34,269 nt of DNA from an uncultured Nitrospira sp. (GTDB taxonomy: Bacteria > Nitrospirota > Nitrospiria > Nitrospirales > Nitrospiraceae). The stretch lies in NCBI GenBank assembly GCA_902500775.1, contig CABVRZ010000046.1:1-34269 (forward strand), read 5' to 3'. Both the position numbers and the translations under genes were made by a program. Below the pieces are notes generated by a model that worked only from the letters and a program-made list of their open reading frames with translations, had not been told where the DNA came from and made no database searches. Shown in pieces: positions 8,314 through 16,809 of the stretch; position 1 is the first letter of the stretch; each line of letters starts with the position of its first letter.

Positions 8314-8764
8314 ATGATCAGCATCGTCCATCCCCTTGCCGGAGTGCTCGCGATTCTGGCAATTGCGACGTGTTGGCTCTCGACGACCCTCAGCGAACTC
8401 TTCGGGTCCCAGGCGATGATCACTACGGTTAAAACAGCCATCATGGGGGTTCCTGGTGCTCATTCCGGCCTTGATGGCGACCGGTGGCTCCGGCTTTGGG
8501 TTGGCAGGAAGCCGGCGGACCGGTATGGTCGGCACAAAGATGAAGCGCATGCAGGTGATTGCGGCGAACGGGCTCCTGGTGATCATTCCCTCCGCGCTGT
8601 TTCTCGCCTCCAAGGCGAAGGTCGGCGAGTTCGATTCGGCCTTCTCCATCGTCCAGATGCTTGAGCTCGTGGCAGGTGCAGCCAACCTGACGCTCCTCGG
8701 TCTCAACATGCGGGATGGTCTGAAGATGACAGGTCGGTTTCGCCCCAATCCTGTCGCGGGGTGA
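8314..8764 (+). pseudogene. Small conserved membrane protein gene with a frameshift
   Basis: Two overlapping frames together make one plausible protein. The first, from ATG 8314 with the good ribosome site GGGAGGT, encodes a hydrophobic segment MISIVHPLAGVLAILAIATC and continues to TTVKTAI near 8442. The second frame, open from 8444, continues with WGFLVLIPALMATGGSGFGLAG, then KRMQVIAANGLLVIIPSALFLASKA and a third helix near MLELVAGAANLTLLGLN, ending at 8764. The shift lies next to a GGGGG run (8445-8449). A 2-nt loss or 1-nt gain near 8443 would explain it. It may be a true mutation or a base-calling error. I do not know the family's function. Position suggests a membrane partner of the ABM protein under MarR control. 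Confidence 0.7.
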
Positions 8765-8931
8765 GAGGCCTTCAAGGCTCGCGAGCCATCGCGCATCAAA
8801 GGTCAGCTCCTGTGGTAATCGCGCACTTTGTGCCAATGAAGCCTGAGGAGAGAATTGCAGAATCGCAGACCGTCAACGCGATGGCACTCTGCCATTGAGG
8901 AATTCCATACATCACCGTACACTCTCGGCCG

Positions 8932-9828
8932 ATGGCCCTTTCACCGCTCATCCGATTCGGCACTTCCACCTGGACCTATGAAGGCTGGCAAAACCAGGTC
9001 TATCTGAAACACTACGCGAAAACCACCTTTGCGAGGGAATGTTTAGGCGAGTACTGCCAGTATCTCCACAACGGTGAGCCCTGCTTTCGTACGGTCGGCA
9101 ACGACTCCACCTTTTATCGCCCACCAACGGCGAATCAGCTTCGGCGCTATCTGAATCAGATCCCTGAAGACTTTGAAATGTGCTTCAAGGTCTGGGAGGA
9201 GATCACGATTCCGACCTACGCGAAGCAAGCTCGGTATGGCACAAAGGCCGGCCAACTGAATCCCCGGTTTCTCGATGCGAAACTGTTCAATGATCTGGTG
9301 CTCACGCCGTATCGAGACGCGAAGTTCGAACCGCACACCGGCCCCTTCCTCTTCGAATTCCAGCGGCACGGCATGTCTACCGAGGAGTTTTGTTCGAAGC
9401 TGGATACCTTCTTCAGCCGACTCCCCAAGGACTTTCGCTATGCGGTTGAAATCCGTAACGCGGGACTGCTGGGTCCCGACTATCGCAAGGTCTTAGCAAA
9501 TCACGGCGTCGCCCATGTCTACAACCATTGGTCCTACATGCCTCCATTACGGGAGCAGCATCAACGGATGGATGAACACTTCACGGCGCCCTTCACGGTC
9601 CTGCGACTCCTGACACCGCTCAAGATGTCCTATGAAGCCGCGAAGAAACGAGCGGAACCGTACACCAAGATTGTGGAGGAGCTGCCAGAGATGCGGCGAG
9701 ACACGGTTGAACTGGTAAAGAAAGCGGTGGGCGAGAAGCGAAAAGCGTATGTCTTGGTCAATAACCGCAGCGAAGGGAATGCGCCCCTGACCATTCAAGC
9801 CCTATGGAATGCACTGCAGGTCCTTTAG
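8932..9828 (+). CDS. DUF72 (YecE-like TIM-barrel) family protein
   Basis: The 298-residue protein matches the DUF72 family, TIM-barrel proteins of unknown biochemical role. The characteristic opening IRFGTSTWTYEGWQNQVY (about 7-24) is followed by TVGNDSTFYRPPTANQLRRY (about 53-72), then the FEMCFKVWEEITIP strand, GPFLFEFQ (about 137-144), the DFRYAVEIRNAGLL strand and AYVLVNNRSEGNAPLTIQAL near the end, which corresponds to the usual 'yv.~NN...G.ap..~..L' motif. The length is typical or slightly long. It stands alone with a weak ribosome site. There is no close neighbour in the same operon, so context gives no function. Confidence 0.85.
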   Translation: MALSPLIRFGTSTWTYEGWQNQVYLKHYAKTTFARECLGEYCQYLHNGEPCFRTVGNDSTFYRPPTANQLRRYLNQIPEDFEMCFKVWEEITIPTYAKQARYGTKAGQLNPRFLDAKLFNDLVLTPYRDAKFEPHTGPFLFEFQRHGMSTEEFCSKLDTFFSRLPKDFRYAVEIRNAGLLGPDYRKVLANHGVAHVYNHWSYMPPLREQHQRMDEHFTAPFTVLRLLTPLKMSYEAAKKRAEPYTKIVEELPEMRRDTVELVKKAVGEKRKAYVLVNNRSEGNAPLTIQALWNALQVL

Positions 9829-10061
9829 ACTTGAGCGTCGCCTCTTTCCATTTAGGCGTGTCCCGCCAGCGGCAATTGGAGAAACGATCGGAGATGCGTA
9901 CGGTCAATATCGCTCGACGCTCCACATCCCAACACGTCACGTGGCTGGAGCCTTTCTCACGCTGAGAGGTCGACCGTTCTGCACAACCCATATCAGAGAG
10001 GAGACTTCGTGCCCCTCCTTGTGGTCGGCGCTATAAAGACAAGCAAAGAACGGTGTGCTCG

Positions 10062-10526
10062 TTATTGGACGAGTTCAAGCCACTGGAGGAGCCCCTCAGG
10101 CGGGTTGGGAGCTTCTCGCGGTTGATTGGCAAAATGAACAAAAATGAGGGCATCAATCTGCTCACCGCCGACCAGTGCTTCCGGTACCGTTGATCCGCTG
10201 TTCCCAGGATCACGTCCGCAGGGTCCTTGATCGATCACCGTCAGTCCACCCGACTCATCCTCCACACGAATCTGATACGCGGCTGCGAACCCGCACTTGG
10301 TCCAGTTCGGGACCTGAATGATTGATCGCACGACGCCTCGGATCCGTACGAGTCGGAACTGGTAGTGTCCGGGATCCGACAGAATCCCTTGAATGGATGT
10401 CACGGCATACGAGTGCACGGAAGGCGGTTTCGATCGGAACATGATTTGTGCGGGACTGACGCGTGCCGTCACGACGGACAACACCACGATCAGCACAGGG
10501 ACGGCGTACCGCGTCAGGGTGAGCAT
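10062..10526 (-). CDS. Small secreted OB-fold-like protein (paralogue 1 of 3)
   Basis: The function is unknown. An N-terminal signal peptide is evident (TRYAVPVLIVVLSVVTARVSPAQ, about 5-27, read in two halves), so the 154-residue protein is probably periplasmic. The mature part has a short-strand pattern, including YQFRLVRIRGVVRSIIQ (about 55-71), AYQIRVEDESGGLTVID and a long strand ALIFVHF. It contains two cysteines at similar places to the protein at 12093-12569 (before AYQIRVED and in GPCG), which suggests a disulfide. The shared frame 'I..IL..P..~~..LVR~.G~VR' and 'A(Y)..~VED.SG' links it to the plus-strand genes at 11666 and 12093. OB-like nucleic-acid or ligand-binding folds of this shape are common in secreted proteins, but the role here is not known. 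Confidence 0.7.
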   Translation of the reverse strand: MLTLTRYAVPVLIVVLSVVTARVSPAQIMFRSKPPSVHSYAVTSIQGILSDPGHYQFRLVRIRGVVRSIIQVPNWTKCGFAAAYQIRVEDESGGLTVIDQGPCGRDPGNSGSTVPEALVGGEQIDALIFVHFANQPREAPNPPEGLLQWLELVQ

Positions 10527-10823
10527 CTCTCAAGTATAGCGCAGCGCGATCGTGCGACTGGGGGGGCTCCTGGTGGGTGAGGACCGACTTGCAGAGATCT
10601 CAGCCCGTGTGATGTGTCATGCATGCCCCTCAAGCCATTCTAGTCGCTTTTATGGAGGGCACCGAGTCCCAGCCATGTCTACATGTGACCCGTAATCGTC
10701 ACGTAGCCCGCGTCTGATACGAAACAATGCTGCACGAGGCACTCATCATTCCGGTTACTGCGCTGATCGCCACAAACCCGATTGTCAGCACGTCCCTACC
10801 CACCTCTCTCCTGAAAACAAGAT

Positions 10824-10864
10824 TTGGCACGTGGTTTGACAGAAATGGGTCTGCAGAATACGCT
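10824..10864 (+). promoter_or_regulatory. Candidate promoter: sigma-70 and near-consensus sigma-54 elements overlap
   Basis: TTGGCACGTGGTTTGAC at 10824-10840 matches the sigma-54 consensus (YTGGCACG-r-N3-TTGCW) at nearly all positions, but the -12 GC is GA. The same DNA contains TTGACA at 10836-10841 with TACGCT 17 nt further on (10859-10864), a good sigma-70 arrangement. It lies 35-75 bp upstream of the ATG at 10899. Because the -12 element is imperfect, the sigma-70 reading is safer. Confidence 0.5.
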
Positions 10865-10898
10865 TGATACGAGTCTGTCTTGGAAAGGAAGTCTGACT

Positions 10899-11225
10899 AT
10901 GAAGCCAATCATTGTCGGTGGGATACTGATGGCGGGGCTCACAGGAATGCTCGGGCTGGACAGTCTCACGCAGGCAACCGCTCGAGAACTGTCGCAGGAG
11001 ACCTACCACCTATTGAGTCAGGGCATGTCCGAGGCTGAGGTCGTGGCGAGAACAGGTCCGCCGGATCGGCGGATTGAGACCTTCGAACCGACACCGCTGA
11101 GCCAACGGGTCGTCAGTTATCAATACATTTGGAACGGAGAGACCAGCACGGATGAATGGACCACGACCGTGACTTTCTCCTCGAACACGAATAGAGTCAT
11201 ACGGATTGATCGTGACAGAAGGTAA
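10899..11225 (+). CDS. Small secreted BamE/SmpA-like protein
   Basis: The 108-residue protein begins with a signal peptide (MKPIIVGGILMAGLTGML..., cleavage probably near residue 25-27). The mature part carries the helix-turn typical of the SmpA/OmlA (BamE-like) fold: LLSQGMSEAEVVARTGPPDRR (in pieces, about 38-58), which corresponds to the usual 'l..GMs..eV...lG.P......', followed by strands VVSYQYIWNG and TTTVTFSSNTNRVIRI. Such small domains occur in BamE and in many periplasmic proteins of unknown function. The start at 10899 has AAGGAAG upstream and restores the signal peptide; the open frame extends upstream to 10824 but that part covers the promoter. There is no lipobox cysteine, so it is not a classic BamE lipoprotein. 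Confidence 0.7.
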   Translation: MKPIIVGGILMAGLTGMLGLDSLTQATARELSQETYHLLSQGMSEAEVVARTGPPDRRIETFEPTPLSQRVVSYQYIWNGETSTDEWTTTVTFSSNTNRVIRIDRDRR

Positions 11226-11665
11226 CTGAGAGGCTCGTTCCTCTCAACCCTTTCCCGCCATCCCACGTCACGCGCTTCGGGTCGTTGTGTCACATGCCCA
11301 CCCCGCTACAAATGGCCCCAGCACTAAGAAGGATCGAGCATCTGAGTCGTCGCGGCGAGCACCTTTGACAATATGATGAGCGCCATAGTCTGCGGGAAGG
11401 GCATGCCCGGCAACAGAGACGGTTTGGCGGTTGCACACGCGCGTGCGTTCTCCCTGCTTCAATGTATGGTCTCTTTACAGGGGAACAGTTACCGACACGT
11501 GGAGTCTTCCATCGCCCTCCCCGCCTCCTGTGATTCTCGCCACCTCACCCAGAAACGCGGTGTCGCCCGTCGTATCTGTTGGGAATTCCTTCTCGGACCC
11601 CTCACCCGTCGGCCCCTCTGACAGCTGGTCTTCGAACCGCTGTACTTACATAAAGGGGGCCAGCT
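11226..11665. other. Gap without a convincing gene
   Basis: About 440 bp between the SmpA-like gene and the second OB-like gene. Short open frames on both strands overlap and have no recognisable motif. A GGGGG ribosome site at about 11655-11659 belongs to the next gene. No hairpin with a T-tract was seen. Confidence 0.4.
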
Positions 11666-12079
11666 ATGTGTCAGGAGGCGAGGTGCGGTCAGCGTGCTCT
11701 GCCGGTCATCGTCATTTGCCTCATCTTGTTCTGTATCGAACCGGGACGGGCCGACGAGATTCTGCCGATTGAAACGATTCTCGAGCACGCGAACTCCTAC
11801 GCGGCACACCTCGTCACCTTTCGTGGTCGGATCGAATCGTTTGAGACGGACGCTCCGCTCCCGATGAAAGGCTGTTTTCGGGCGACGCGCTATCTGGCCG
11901 TCGTCACAGACGAATCGGGATCGATTCAGACTCTATTGTGCGGGAAACACATCGATGAGTCCGGCGTTCTCCGTGTGGGCGACCATGTCGTGGTCCGAGC
12001 CGTGTTGGAGGTCAAGGTCGACGGGCTCAATCTCGCGGTGACCGCCACCGCCGCGCGGATGGAACGCGCCATCGAGTGA
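11666..12079 (+). CDS. Small secreted OB-fold-like protein (paralogue 2 of 3)
   Basis: The 137-residue protein has an N-terminal hydrophobic export signal (ALPVIVICLILFCIEPGRA, about 11-29; cleavage probably before Asp-Glu) and a mature domain of short strands: ILPIETILEHANSYAAHLVTFRG (in pieces, about 32-54), RYLAVVTDESGSIQTLLCG and a final GDHVVVRAVLEVKVDGL. This is the same frame as the gene 13 bp downstream (12093) and the minus-strand gene at 10062, and suggests an OB-fold. It is the most divergent of the three. Cysteines at the CF and LLCG positions may form a disulfide. The start ATG 11666 follows a GGGGG ribosome site. The role is unknown; the export signal places it outside the cytoplasm. 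Confidence 0.7.
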   Translation: MCQEARCGQRALPVIVICLILFCIEPGRADEILPIETILEHANSYAAHLVTFRGRIESFETDAPLPMKGCFRATRYLAVVTDESGSIQTLLCGKHIDESGVLRVGDHVVVRAVLEVKVDGLNLAVTATAARMERAIE

Positions 12080-12092
12080 GGCCACCCAGACG

Positions 12093-12569
12093 ATGAACCC
12101 GTTCCAACTCGCGATCATCACGCTGTGCACGGTCGGATGGGCCGCGAGTGTCTCGGCTGGCTCGCTCGTTGGAATCGTATCGAGTTCTGACGTCATTCCG
12201 ATTCGGAAGATCCTGGACAATCCCAAGGCGTTCCACCTGCAGTTGGTACGAGTGGAAGGGATCGTGCGACGTGTCGAGCCGCTCACCCCTCACGACCCCT
12301 ACCAGCCCGGTCATCCCTGCTTCGGAGCTTATGCCTTCACTGTGGAGGATTCGAGTGGAATGCTACGCATCGAGGTGATAGGCCATCGCACACCCTGTGG
12401 CGTGACGATTGGGGAGGAACAGCCAGGGACGCGTGACGGCGACCATGTGCGCGTGGAAGTCCGCATTCAAGCGCCAGGCACGTACATCGATAAGATGACA
12501 TCGCCCCATCCCGCCGAGAAGACCTCGATTCAGGCTATCGCCACCCAGATACATCACCTCAAGGACTAG
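12093..12569 (+). CDS. Small secreted OB-fold-like protein (paralogue 3 of 3)
   Basis: The 158-residue protein begins with a signal peptide (FQLAIITLCTVGWAASVSAG, about 4-23). The mature part contains IPIRKILDNPKAFHLQLVRV and EGIVRRVEPL (about 36-66), then a cysteine followed by AYAFTVEDSSGMLRIEVIG, a second cysteine in TPCGV, and GDHVRVEVRIQAPG. Residue spacing matches paralogue 1 closely, including both cysteines, and paralogue 2 more loosely. It is 13 bp downstream of paralogue 2 and almost surely co-transcribed. The function is not known. The repeated 'valuable strand-G-strand' layout is consistent with an OB-fold ligand-binding protein acting in the periplasm. Confidence 0.7.
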   Translation: MNPFQLAIITLCTVGWAASVSAGSLVGIVSSSDVIPIRKILDNPKAFHLQLVRVEGIVRRVEPLTPHDPYQPGHPCFGAYAFTVEDSSGMLRIEVIGHRTPCGVTIGEEQPGTRDGDHVRVEVRIQAPGTYIDKMTSPHPAEKTSIQAIATQIHHLKD

Positions 12570-12876
12570 CGAGGCTCAACCGTAGCCGCTATGGTCCACA
12601 TGGCGTTCTGGGCTTCGGACGCCCTTCCATGAGGAGGGCAGAGCGGGAGAACCACGGGAATTCACGAGTGAACGTCAGGAGCGGTGGGTCGGCGGTGCCG
12701 CTCCCTTTGCGAGCGGGTCCACACCACGGTTGCCTGTGTCGTGACGAGCGGTCCTGGCCGATTCGGCGTCGAACACCGTGACCCTGAACGATCCTTCACC
12801 CTCGACTTGCGCCATCGTGCCGACGCCAATGGTCCTCGTCTGCCATTCGTTCTCTTTCACGGCATGGACCCATCGA
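12570..12876. other. Convergent intergenic region
   Basis: Between the plus-strand OB-like gene and the minus-strand cupin gene. An imperfect hairpin (GCCCTTCC ... GGAGGGC, about 12619-12641) could end transcription from the plus-strand genes, but there is no clear T-tract. A 61-codon minus-strand frame (12675-12860) has a GTG start, no ribosome site and no recognised motif; I do not call it. Confidence 0.4.
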
Positions 12877-13338
12877 CTACGCCGGCTCTTTTCCGACCCA
12901 GCTCACCCGCTTCTGCACCCCAACGCCATCTTCGACGGTGTGGCCATCATACGAGCCAGCGCAGGCTTGGATGACGATGTAGTACAGGCTGTCCGTATCC
13001 GAGGTATTCCTCCAGCAGCGCTCTCCGTCTGGTGCCACTCGAATGACCGTGCCCTCCTGAATCGGGAACACCTTGCCATCAATCTGGAATTCTCCCTCAC
13101 CCTTCACGAAGAGATAGATTTCTTCGTTCACGCGATGTGTGTGGTAGAACGGCATGGAGGTGCGTGGCGGTAACTTGTTGACCGAGATTTCGCTGCTCGT
13201 TAAGCCCAGAAGTTGGTTGAGGAACACCTTGCCGTCGGTTGCTCTCGGCAACAGCGGGTGTTGATAGGTATATTGTTCCAACTGGGACAGAGGCCCCAGA
13301 TCAACTGCGGTGAAATGAGGACCACTCTTCCGGTTCAT
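12877..13338 (-). CDS. Cupin-domain protein
   Basis: The 153-residue protein is a single-domain cupin (small beta-barrel). Motif 1 is clear: PPRTSMPFYHTHRVNEEIYLF in two parts (about 57-77), with metal-binding His66, His68 and a Glu at 72 or 73, followed by the glycine-rich turn VKGEGEFQIDG. The motif 2 region follows (VFPIQEGTVIRVAPDGERCWRN, about 89-110), where the second His is replaced by Cys-Trp. A metal site with the three motif 1 ligands remains possible. The C-terminus has a short tail with no known domain. It lies 350 bp downstream of the Omp85 gene on the same strand and could be read from the same transcript, but the gap makes that uncertain. Substrate unknown. Confidence 0.8.
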   Translation of the reverse strand: MNRKSGPHFTAVDLGPLSQLEQYTYQHPLLPRATDGKVFLNQLLGLTSSEISVNKLPPRTSMPFYHTHRVNEEIYLFVKGEGEFQIDGKVFPIQEGTVIRVAPDGERCWRNTSDTDSLYYIVIQACAGSYDGHTVEDGVGVQKRVSWVGKEPA

Positions 13339-13689
13339 ATGCCTCCTTTGTGGAAACGGCCAAGCCGAGCTCCCGACTCTGGCTGCACTGGCCTCTCGCG
13401 ACGACGGTGAGATTCCAACAGAGGTCCCACATGCGACAGAGGGCTTGGCGTCATCTGTTGGAGAGTCTGAATATGTGGTCTTCGGAGTCCTCCCAAACTT
13501 CCACCTCGTGCTTTTGTGCCATGGATCAAAACCTTCCTAGAAGGGCTATGACCAACCTGATACCGTTGTTGGAATGTCCCCTCTCTTCGTCGGCTCGGAA
13601 CAATCGCTCAGATGATTCCAGTTGCCAGATGATCCTCTCACCTGATCACGAGCTCAGATTCTCGAACGGCGTGGCCGTTGATCCCGCGC
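13339..13689. other. Gap between Omp85 and cupin genes
   Basis: About 350 bp with only overlapping short frames and no recognised motif. It probably contains the cupin promoter and the end of the upstream operon. No strong hairpin with a T-tract was found. Confidence 0.4.
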
Positions 13690-14910
13690 TTAGTACGGAA
13701 AGTCGAGGCCTGCAAAACCCACGATGCCTTCTCGGCTCTGTCCAATATCGAATCGTGCCACGACGTTGGGACGAACGATCCCACGAAACCCGATGCCTGG
13801 GGTGATGCGGTAGTCTTTGAAGCTCACATTCTTATACGAGCTGAATACCTGTCCGGTATCGAGGAACGGAGCCACTTCAAAATCCGCAGGGACGCCAGCG
13901 AAACGAGCGCGCAACACATGAATCCGTTCTTCGACGCTTAGGGCGAGGAGCTGCTTGTCGAGATACCGATCAACGCCGAAGCCGCGCAAATTGTTCTGCC
14001 CGCCGAGCGAACTCAATTCATAGAACGGGACATCCGTGCCAAGCGTGGCTTGCAGGTCGCCACGCACCACTAAGATCGCCCGCTTGGACTCGCTTGCAAA
14101 CAGCTTTTTCACCTCCAGCCCATAGCGTGAGTAGAGGGGATCTGCGTGATTCTGGACATTGTAGTTGAGCTCGGCATAGGCGGTGACCGCCGTCCCATCC
14201 GTTGGGGTGACCAGGTTATCGCGTGTGTCATAGTGGAAGCTGACACGCTGACCAAGAATTGTGGCCCCTCCCACGCCGGGAACGTTCGGGAATGCATCTC
14301 CGGTAAAGGGCAGTTCTGTGACTCCTTGCTGAATCGGTTGCATATAGCGGAGGCGCTGACTGATCGCGATCTGCGTCACTTCATTGGCATAGACACCAAA
14401 TTTCCAATTGGCTCTGGTCTCAGACGCAGTGTAGTTGGTCTGATCGTGTTTGGCTGTCGAGGGACCAAGCCCGAAAAACCGCAGGGTGGCATTCTTGAAA
14501 TGGGTCACACTGGCCCCAATGCTGTATCGACCGTTGCCGAACCCTGGGTCGACATAGCTCAGCAGGAACTTTCGCTCGATCTTCTCGGACCAGGATGCAA
14601 TCCCTCTCAGTTCTCTCCCTCCCGGCTCATAGCGGAACAGGTTCAACGTCCCCCGAGTGCCCACAAAGGAGTTGTAGACCACCATCGGCGCGAGTAAGTA
14701 CTTGAGATCGCCATCCGGTCCGCTGATCAGGGTCGGCACAATCAATCCAAAATCGCGGCCGTCATTCTTCCCGACGCCGAGCGCAGGAACCGGGAAATAT
14801 TTGATGTCTGCCTGAGCCGGGTGAGGGCATGTGAGACTGAACGTCAGCAAGAGCACGAGGAGTACATGGAGAGCGGGGATGTGCACCAACCACCTCCTCT
14901 GTGTGTACAA
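13690..14910 (-). CDS. Omp85/BamA-type outer-membrane beta-barrel without POTRA domains
   Basis: The 406-residue protein starts with a signal peptide (hydrophobic VLLVLLLTFSLTC near 16-28, cleavage after AQA at about 35). The rest is a barrel of amphipathic strands with no room for POTRA repeats. The family hallmark is present in the second half: SLGGQNNLRGFG, the L6-loop 'LGG...~RGF' motif that locks the barrel in Omp85 proteins. The last strand ends RFDIGQSREGIVGFAGLDFPY, with an aromatic last residue for barrel assembly. Short 'surface antigen' barrels of this class act in outer-membrane transport or in lipoprotein or patatin secretion. It starts 17 bp after the S9 peptidase stop, so it is in the same operon as the peptidases and exporter, and may be their outer-membrane component. 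Confidence 0.8.
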   Translation of the reverse strand: MYTQRRWLVHIPALHVLLVLLLTFSLTCPHPAQADIKYFPVPALGVGKNDGRDFGLIVPTLISGPDGDLKYLLAPMVVYNSFVGTRGTLNLFRYEPGGRELRGIASWSEKIERKFLLSYVDPGFGNGRYSIGASVTHFKNATLRFFGLGPSTAKHDQTNYTASETRANWKFGVYANEVTQIAISQRLRYMQPIQQGVTELPFTGDAFPNVPGVGGATILGQRVSFHYDTRDNLVTPTDGTAVTAYAELNYNVQNHADPLYSRYGLEVKKLFASESKRAILVVRGDLQATLGTDVPFYELSSLGGQNNLRGFGVDRYLDKQLLALSVEERIHVLRARFAGVPADFEVAPFLDTGQVFSSYKNVSFKDYRITPGIGFRGIVRPNVVARFDIGQSREGIVGFAGLDFPY

Positions 14911-14927
14911 GCGCGGTTGTAGAGCTG

Positions 14928-16793
14928 TCAGGATGATCGCCCCGGCGTCTGAGGTTTCTGACCGTCCAGGACTCTGTACACGAATTTCAACATAAGTTCA
15001 AAATGTTTGATATCCTGCTCAACCCCCGCTCCTATATGTCCGGCGTCGAACCAGTGCACCTCCACGGATTTACCGAGCGTCTTGAGTTTCTGCTCGTATA
15101 TTTCAATTGGTCTGGCCGGCGTGCGCGTATCATGTCGCCCCTGGATGATTAACATTGGGGCCTTGACGTATTCGGCATAGGTGATCGGTGAACTGAGTCG
15201 GTATTGTTCTGGTTTCTCTTGCGGCGTGCCGCCAAACATGGCCACGGCATACCCCTTCAGTGTGTCGGCGCAATCCTCGTACATCATCGCCCAGTCGGAA
15301 ATGGCGATCCCCGCCATGCCGCCGGCCCACAGATTTGGCCACTTGCTGAGTCCCATGAGGGTGTTGTACCCACCATACGACCAGCCTGTCAGGAAGATCT
15401 GACTGGGATGTGCAATCCCTTCGCGGACAAGCCAGTGGCGCGCCGAAGCCAGATCCTCCATTTCCCAATGACCGACATCGCCACGAATCTTCTCTTGGAA
15501 CTCACGACCAAACGTGGTCGAGCCTCGGTAGTTAATGGTCAGATATGCAAACCCATGGTCCATCCAGGCCTGACTCAGCGGTCCATACGTTTCTGTTGTC
15601 ACCGTCTCTGGTCCCCCATGGGTGTGAAGGATCGTGGGAAAAGGACCTGGACCTTCGGGTTGGCCCAACCATCCTTGAATGAGCTGTCCATCCGACGATG
15701 CAAAAGAAATTGATTTCCACGCTCGACCAGGAGGGGTTTCACCCGCTGCCAACACCGTGCGCGTCTGTGTGCCGGTGCGCCCATCGAGGGCAATGACTTG
15801 TGGCGGATGAGCGCCATCCTGCCATTGGGCGAAGATCTCTCCATTCTGATGGAAATAGGTTCCCGAATGAGGGAACGATGCGTAGGTGCCCTTTGGGTGC
15901 TTCAGTTGTGTGAGCACCTCGGTGACGACATCGTGGAGATAGAGCTGCTGAACAGCTTGTGTAAAGTGACACAGGAGCACGCGTGTGCCATCCGGTGACC
16001 AGTCGACAGGTACGACTTCACCGGTGAGTGATGAACAATCGATGTCTCGGCGTGTGAAGGTCTGGAGATCCCAAATAAAAGGGCGCTTCTCCCCAGTGCG
16101 ATTACTCGTTCCAGCCAGGCGCAGATCGCCGGGTCTCGGAGCGAACCCTGACAGCTCCAGGCTGGTTCCAGAACCATCCCACAGTTCAGCGATCTGTTTT
16201 CCAGTGGCGGTCTCAAATGCGAGCAGATTGTAGTGCTGCAGGTTGGCTCGCTCCGTGGTCATGACGACCGCCACCTGACCATCGTACGAATGGATGGGAC
16301 CGATCGCGAGCTTGCGGCTATGAAACAGCCGCGTTCGAATACCGATCTCGCCGTTAGCCTTGGTCTGCAGACTATACGCATGGAAGCCTTCCTGATCGGC
16401 AGCAGTAAAGCCAAAGTGACTGCCCGAGCCGTTTGACGCGAAGGCCCAACAGGAGTACGGAGGCAAGTCGGGAGTGAGATCGAACGGGGCTCCATTCTCA
16501 AACGGGACTCGCACAAGATGGCCGATCTCATTGCCCTGTTTATCTTGCAGATAGTAGACATAACGGCCGTCTCCGGACAGTTCCGCAGCGATGATGCCAG
16601 TGGGCCGATCGGTGAGTTGGTGCAACGCGCCGGAGGGGACATCCCAGGCGTAGAGCTGGAACCTGCCGGTCGTATTGCCCACGGCCAAGCCACGCGTCGG
16701 ATGAGCTGGTGCGATGAGCGTTCCGGCGATCACCGGGGCACGAAAGCGTTGCTTCCAAATTGCCTGATCGTCAAGTTGTGGCTTGGTGAGCAT
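14928..16793 (-). CDS. S9 prolyl-oligopeptidase-family serine peptidase
   Basis: The 621-residue enzyme has an N-terminal beta-propeller (about 25-350; repeated 'DG..~.~' blades such as SGDGRYVYYLQD and WSPDGTRVLLC) and a C-terminal alpha/beta hydrolase domain. The catalytic triad is complete: Ser472 in GWSYGGYN, Asp555 in GRHDTRTP and His586 in DAGHIG. The oxyanion HGGP motif is at 392-395. No signal peptide is visible, so it is predicted to be cytoplasmic. The family cuts short peptides or acyl-peptides, and some members are isopeptidases. The ATG at 16793 is preferred over the longer frame from 16835 because GGAGG lies 5 nt upstream and the longer version would overlap the preceding gene. 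It lies 16 bp after the serine hydrolase gene and 17 bp before the Omp85 gene. Confidence 0.85.
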   Translation of the reverse strand: MLTKPQLDDQAIWKQRFRAPVIAGTLIAPAHPTRGLAVGNTTGRFQLYAWDVPSGALHQLTDRPTGIIAAELSGDGRYVYYLQDKQGNEIGHLVRVPFENGAPFDLTPDLPPYSCWAFASNGSGSHFGFTAADQEGFHAYSLQTKANGEIGIRTRLFHSRKLAIGPIHSYDGQVAVVMTTERANLQHYNLLAFETATGKQIAELWDGSGTSLELSGFAPRPGDLRLAGTSNRTGEKRPFIWDLQTFTRRDIDCSSLTGEVVPVDWSPDGTRVLLCHFTQAVQQLYLHDVVTEVLTQLKHPKGTYASFPHSGTYFHQNGEIFAQWQDGAHPPQVIALDGRTGTQTRTVLAAGETPPGRAWKSISFASSDGQLIQGWLGQPEGPGPFPTILHTHGGPETVTTETYGPLSQAWMDHGFAYLTINYRGSTTFGREFQEKIRGDVGHWEMEDLASARHWLVREGIAHPSQIFLTGWSYGGYNTLMGLSKWPNLWAGGMAGIAISDWAMMYEDCADTLKGYAVAMFGGTPQEKPEQYRLSSPITYAEYVKAPMLIIQGRHDTRTPARPIEIYEQKLKTLGKSVEVHWFDAGHIGAGVEQDIKHFELMLKFVYRVLDGQKPQTPGRSS

Positions 16794-16809
16794 CGTGTCC
16801 TCCACTATC

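Noticed and set aside
12675..12860. 61-codon minus-strand gene after the cupin
   Set aside because: It has a GTG start, no ribosome site, no known motif, and unclear coding bias.
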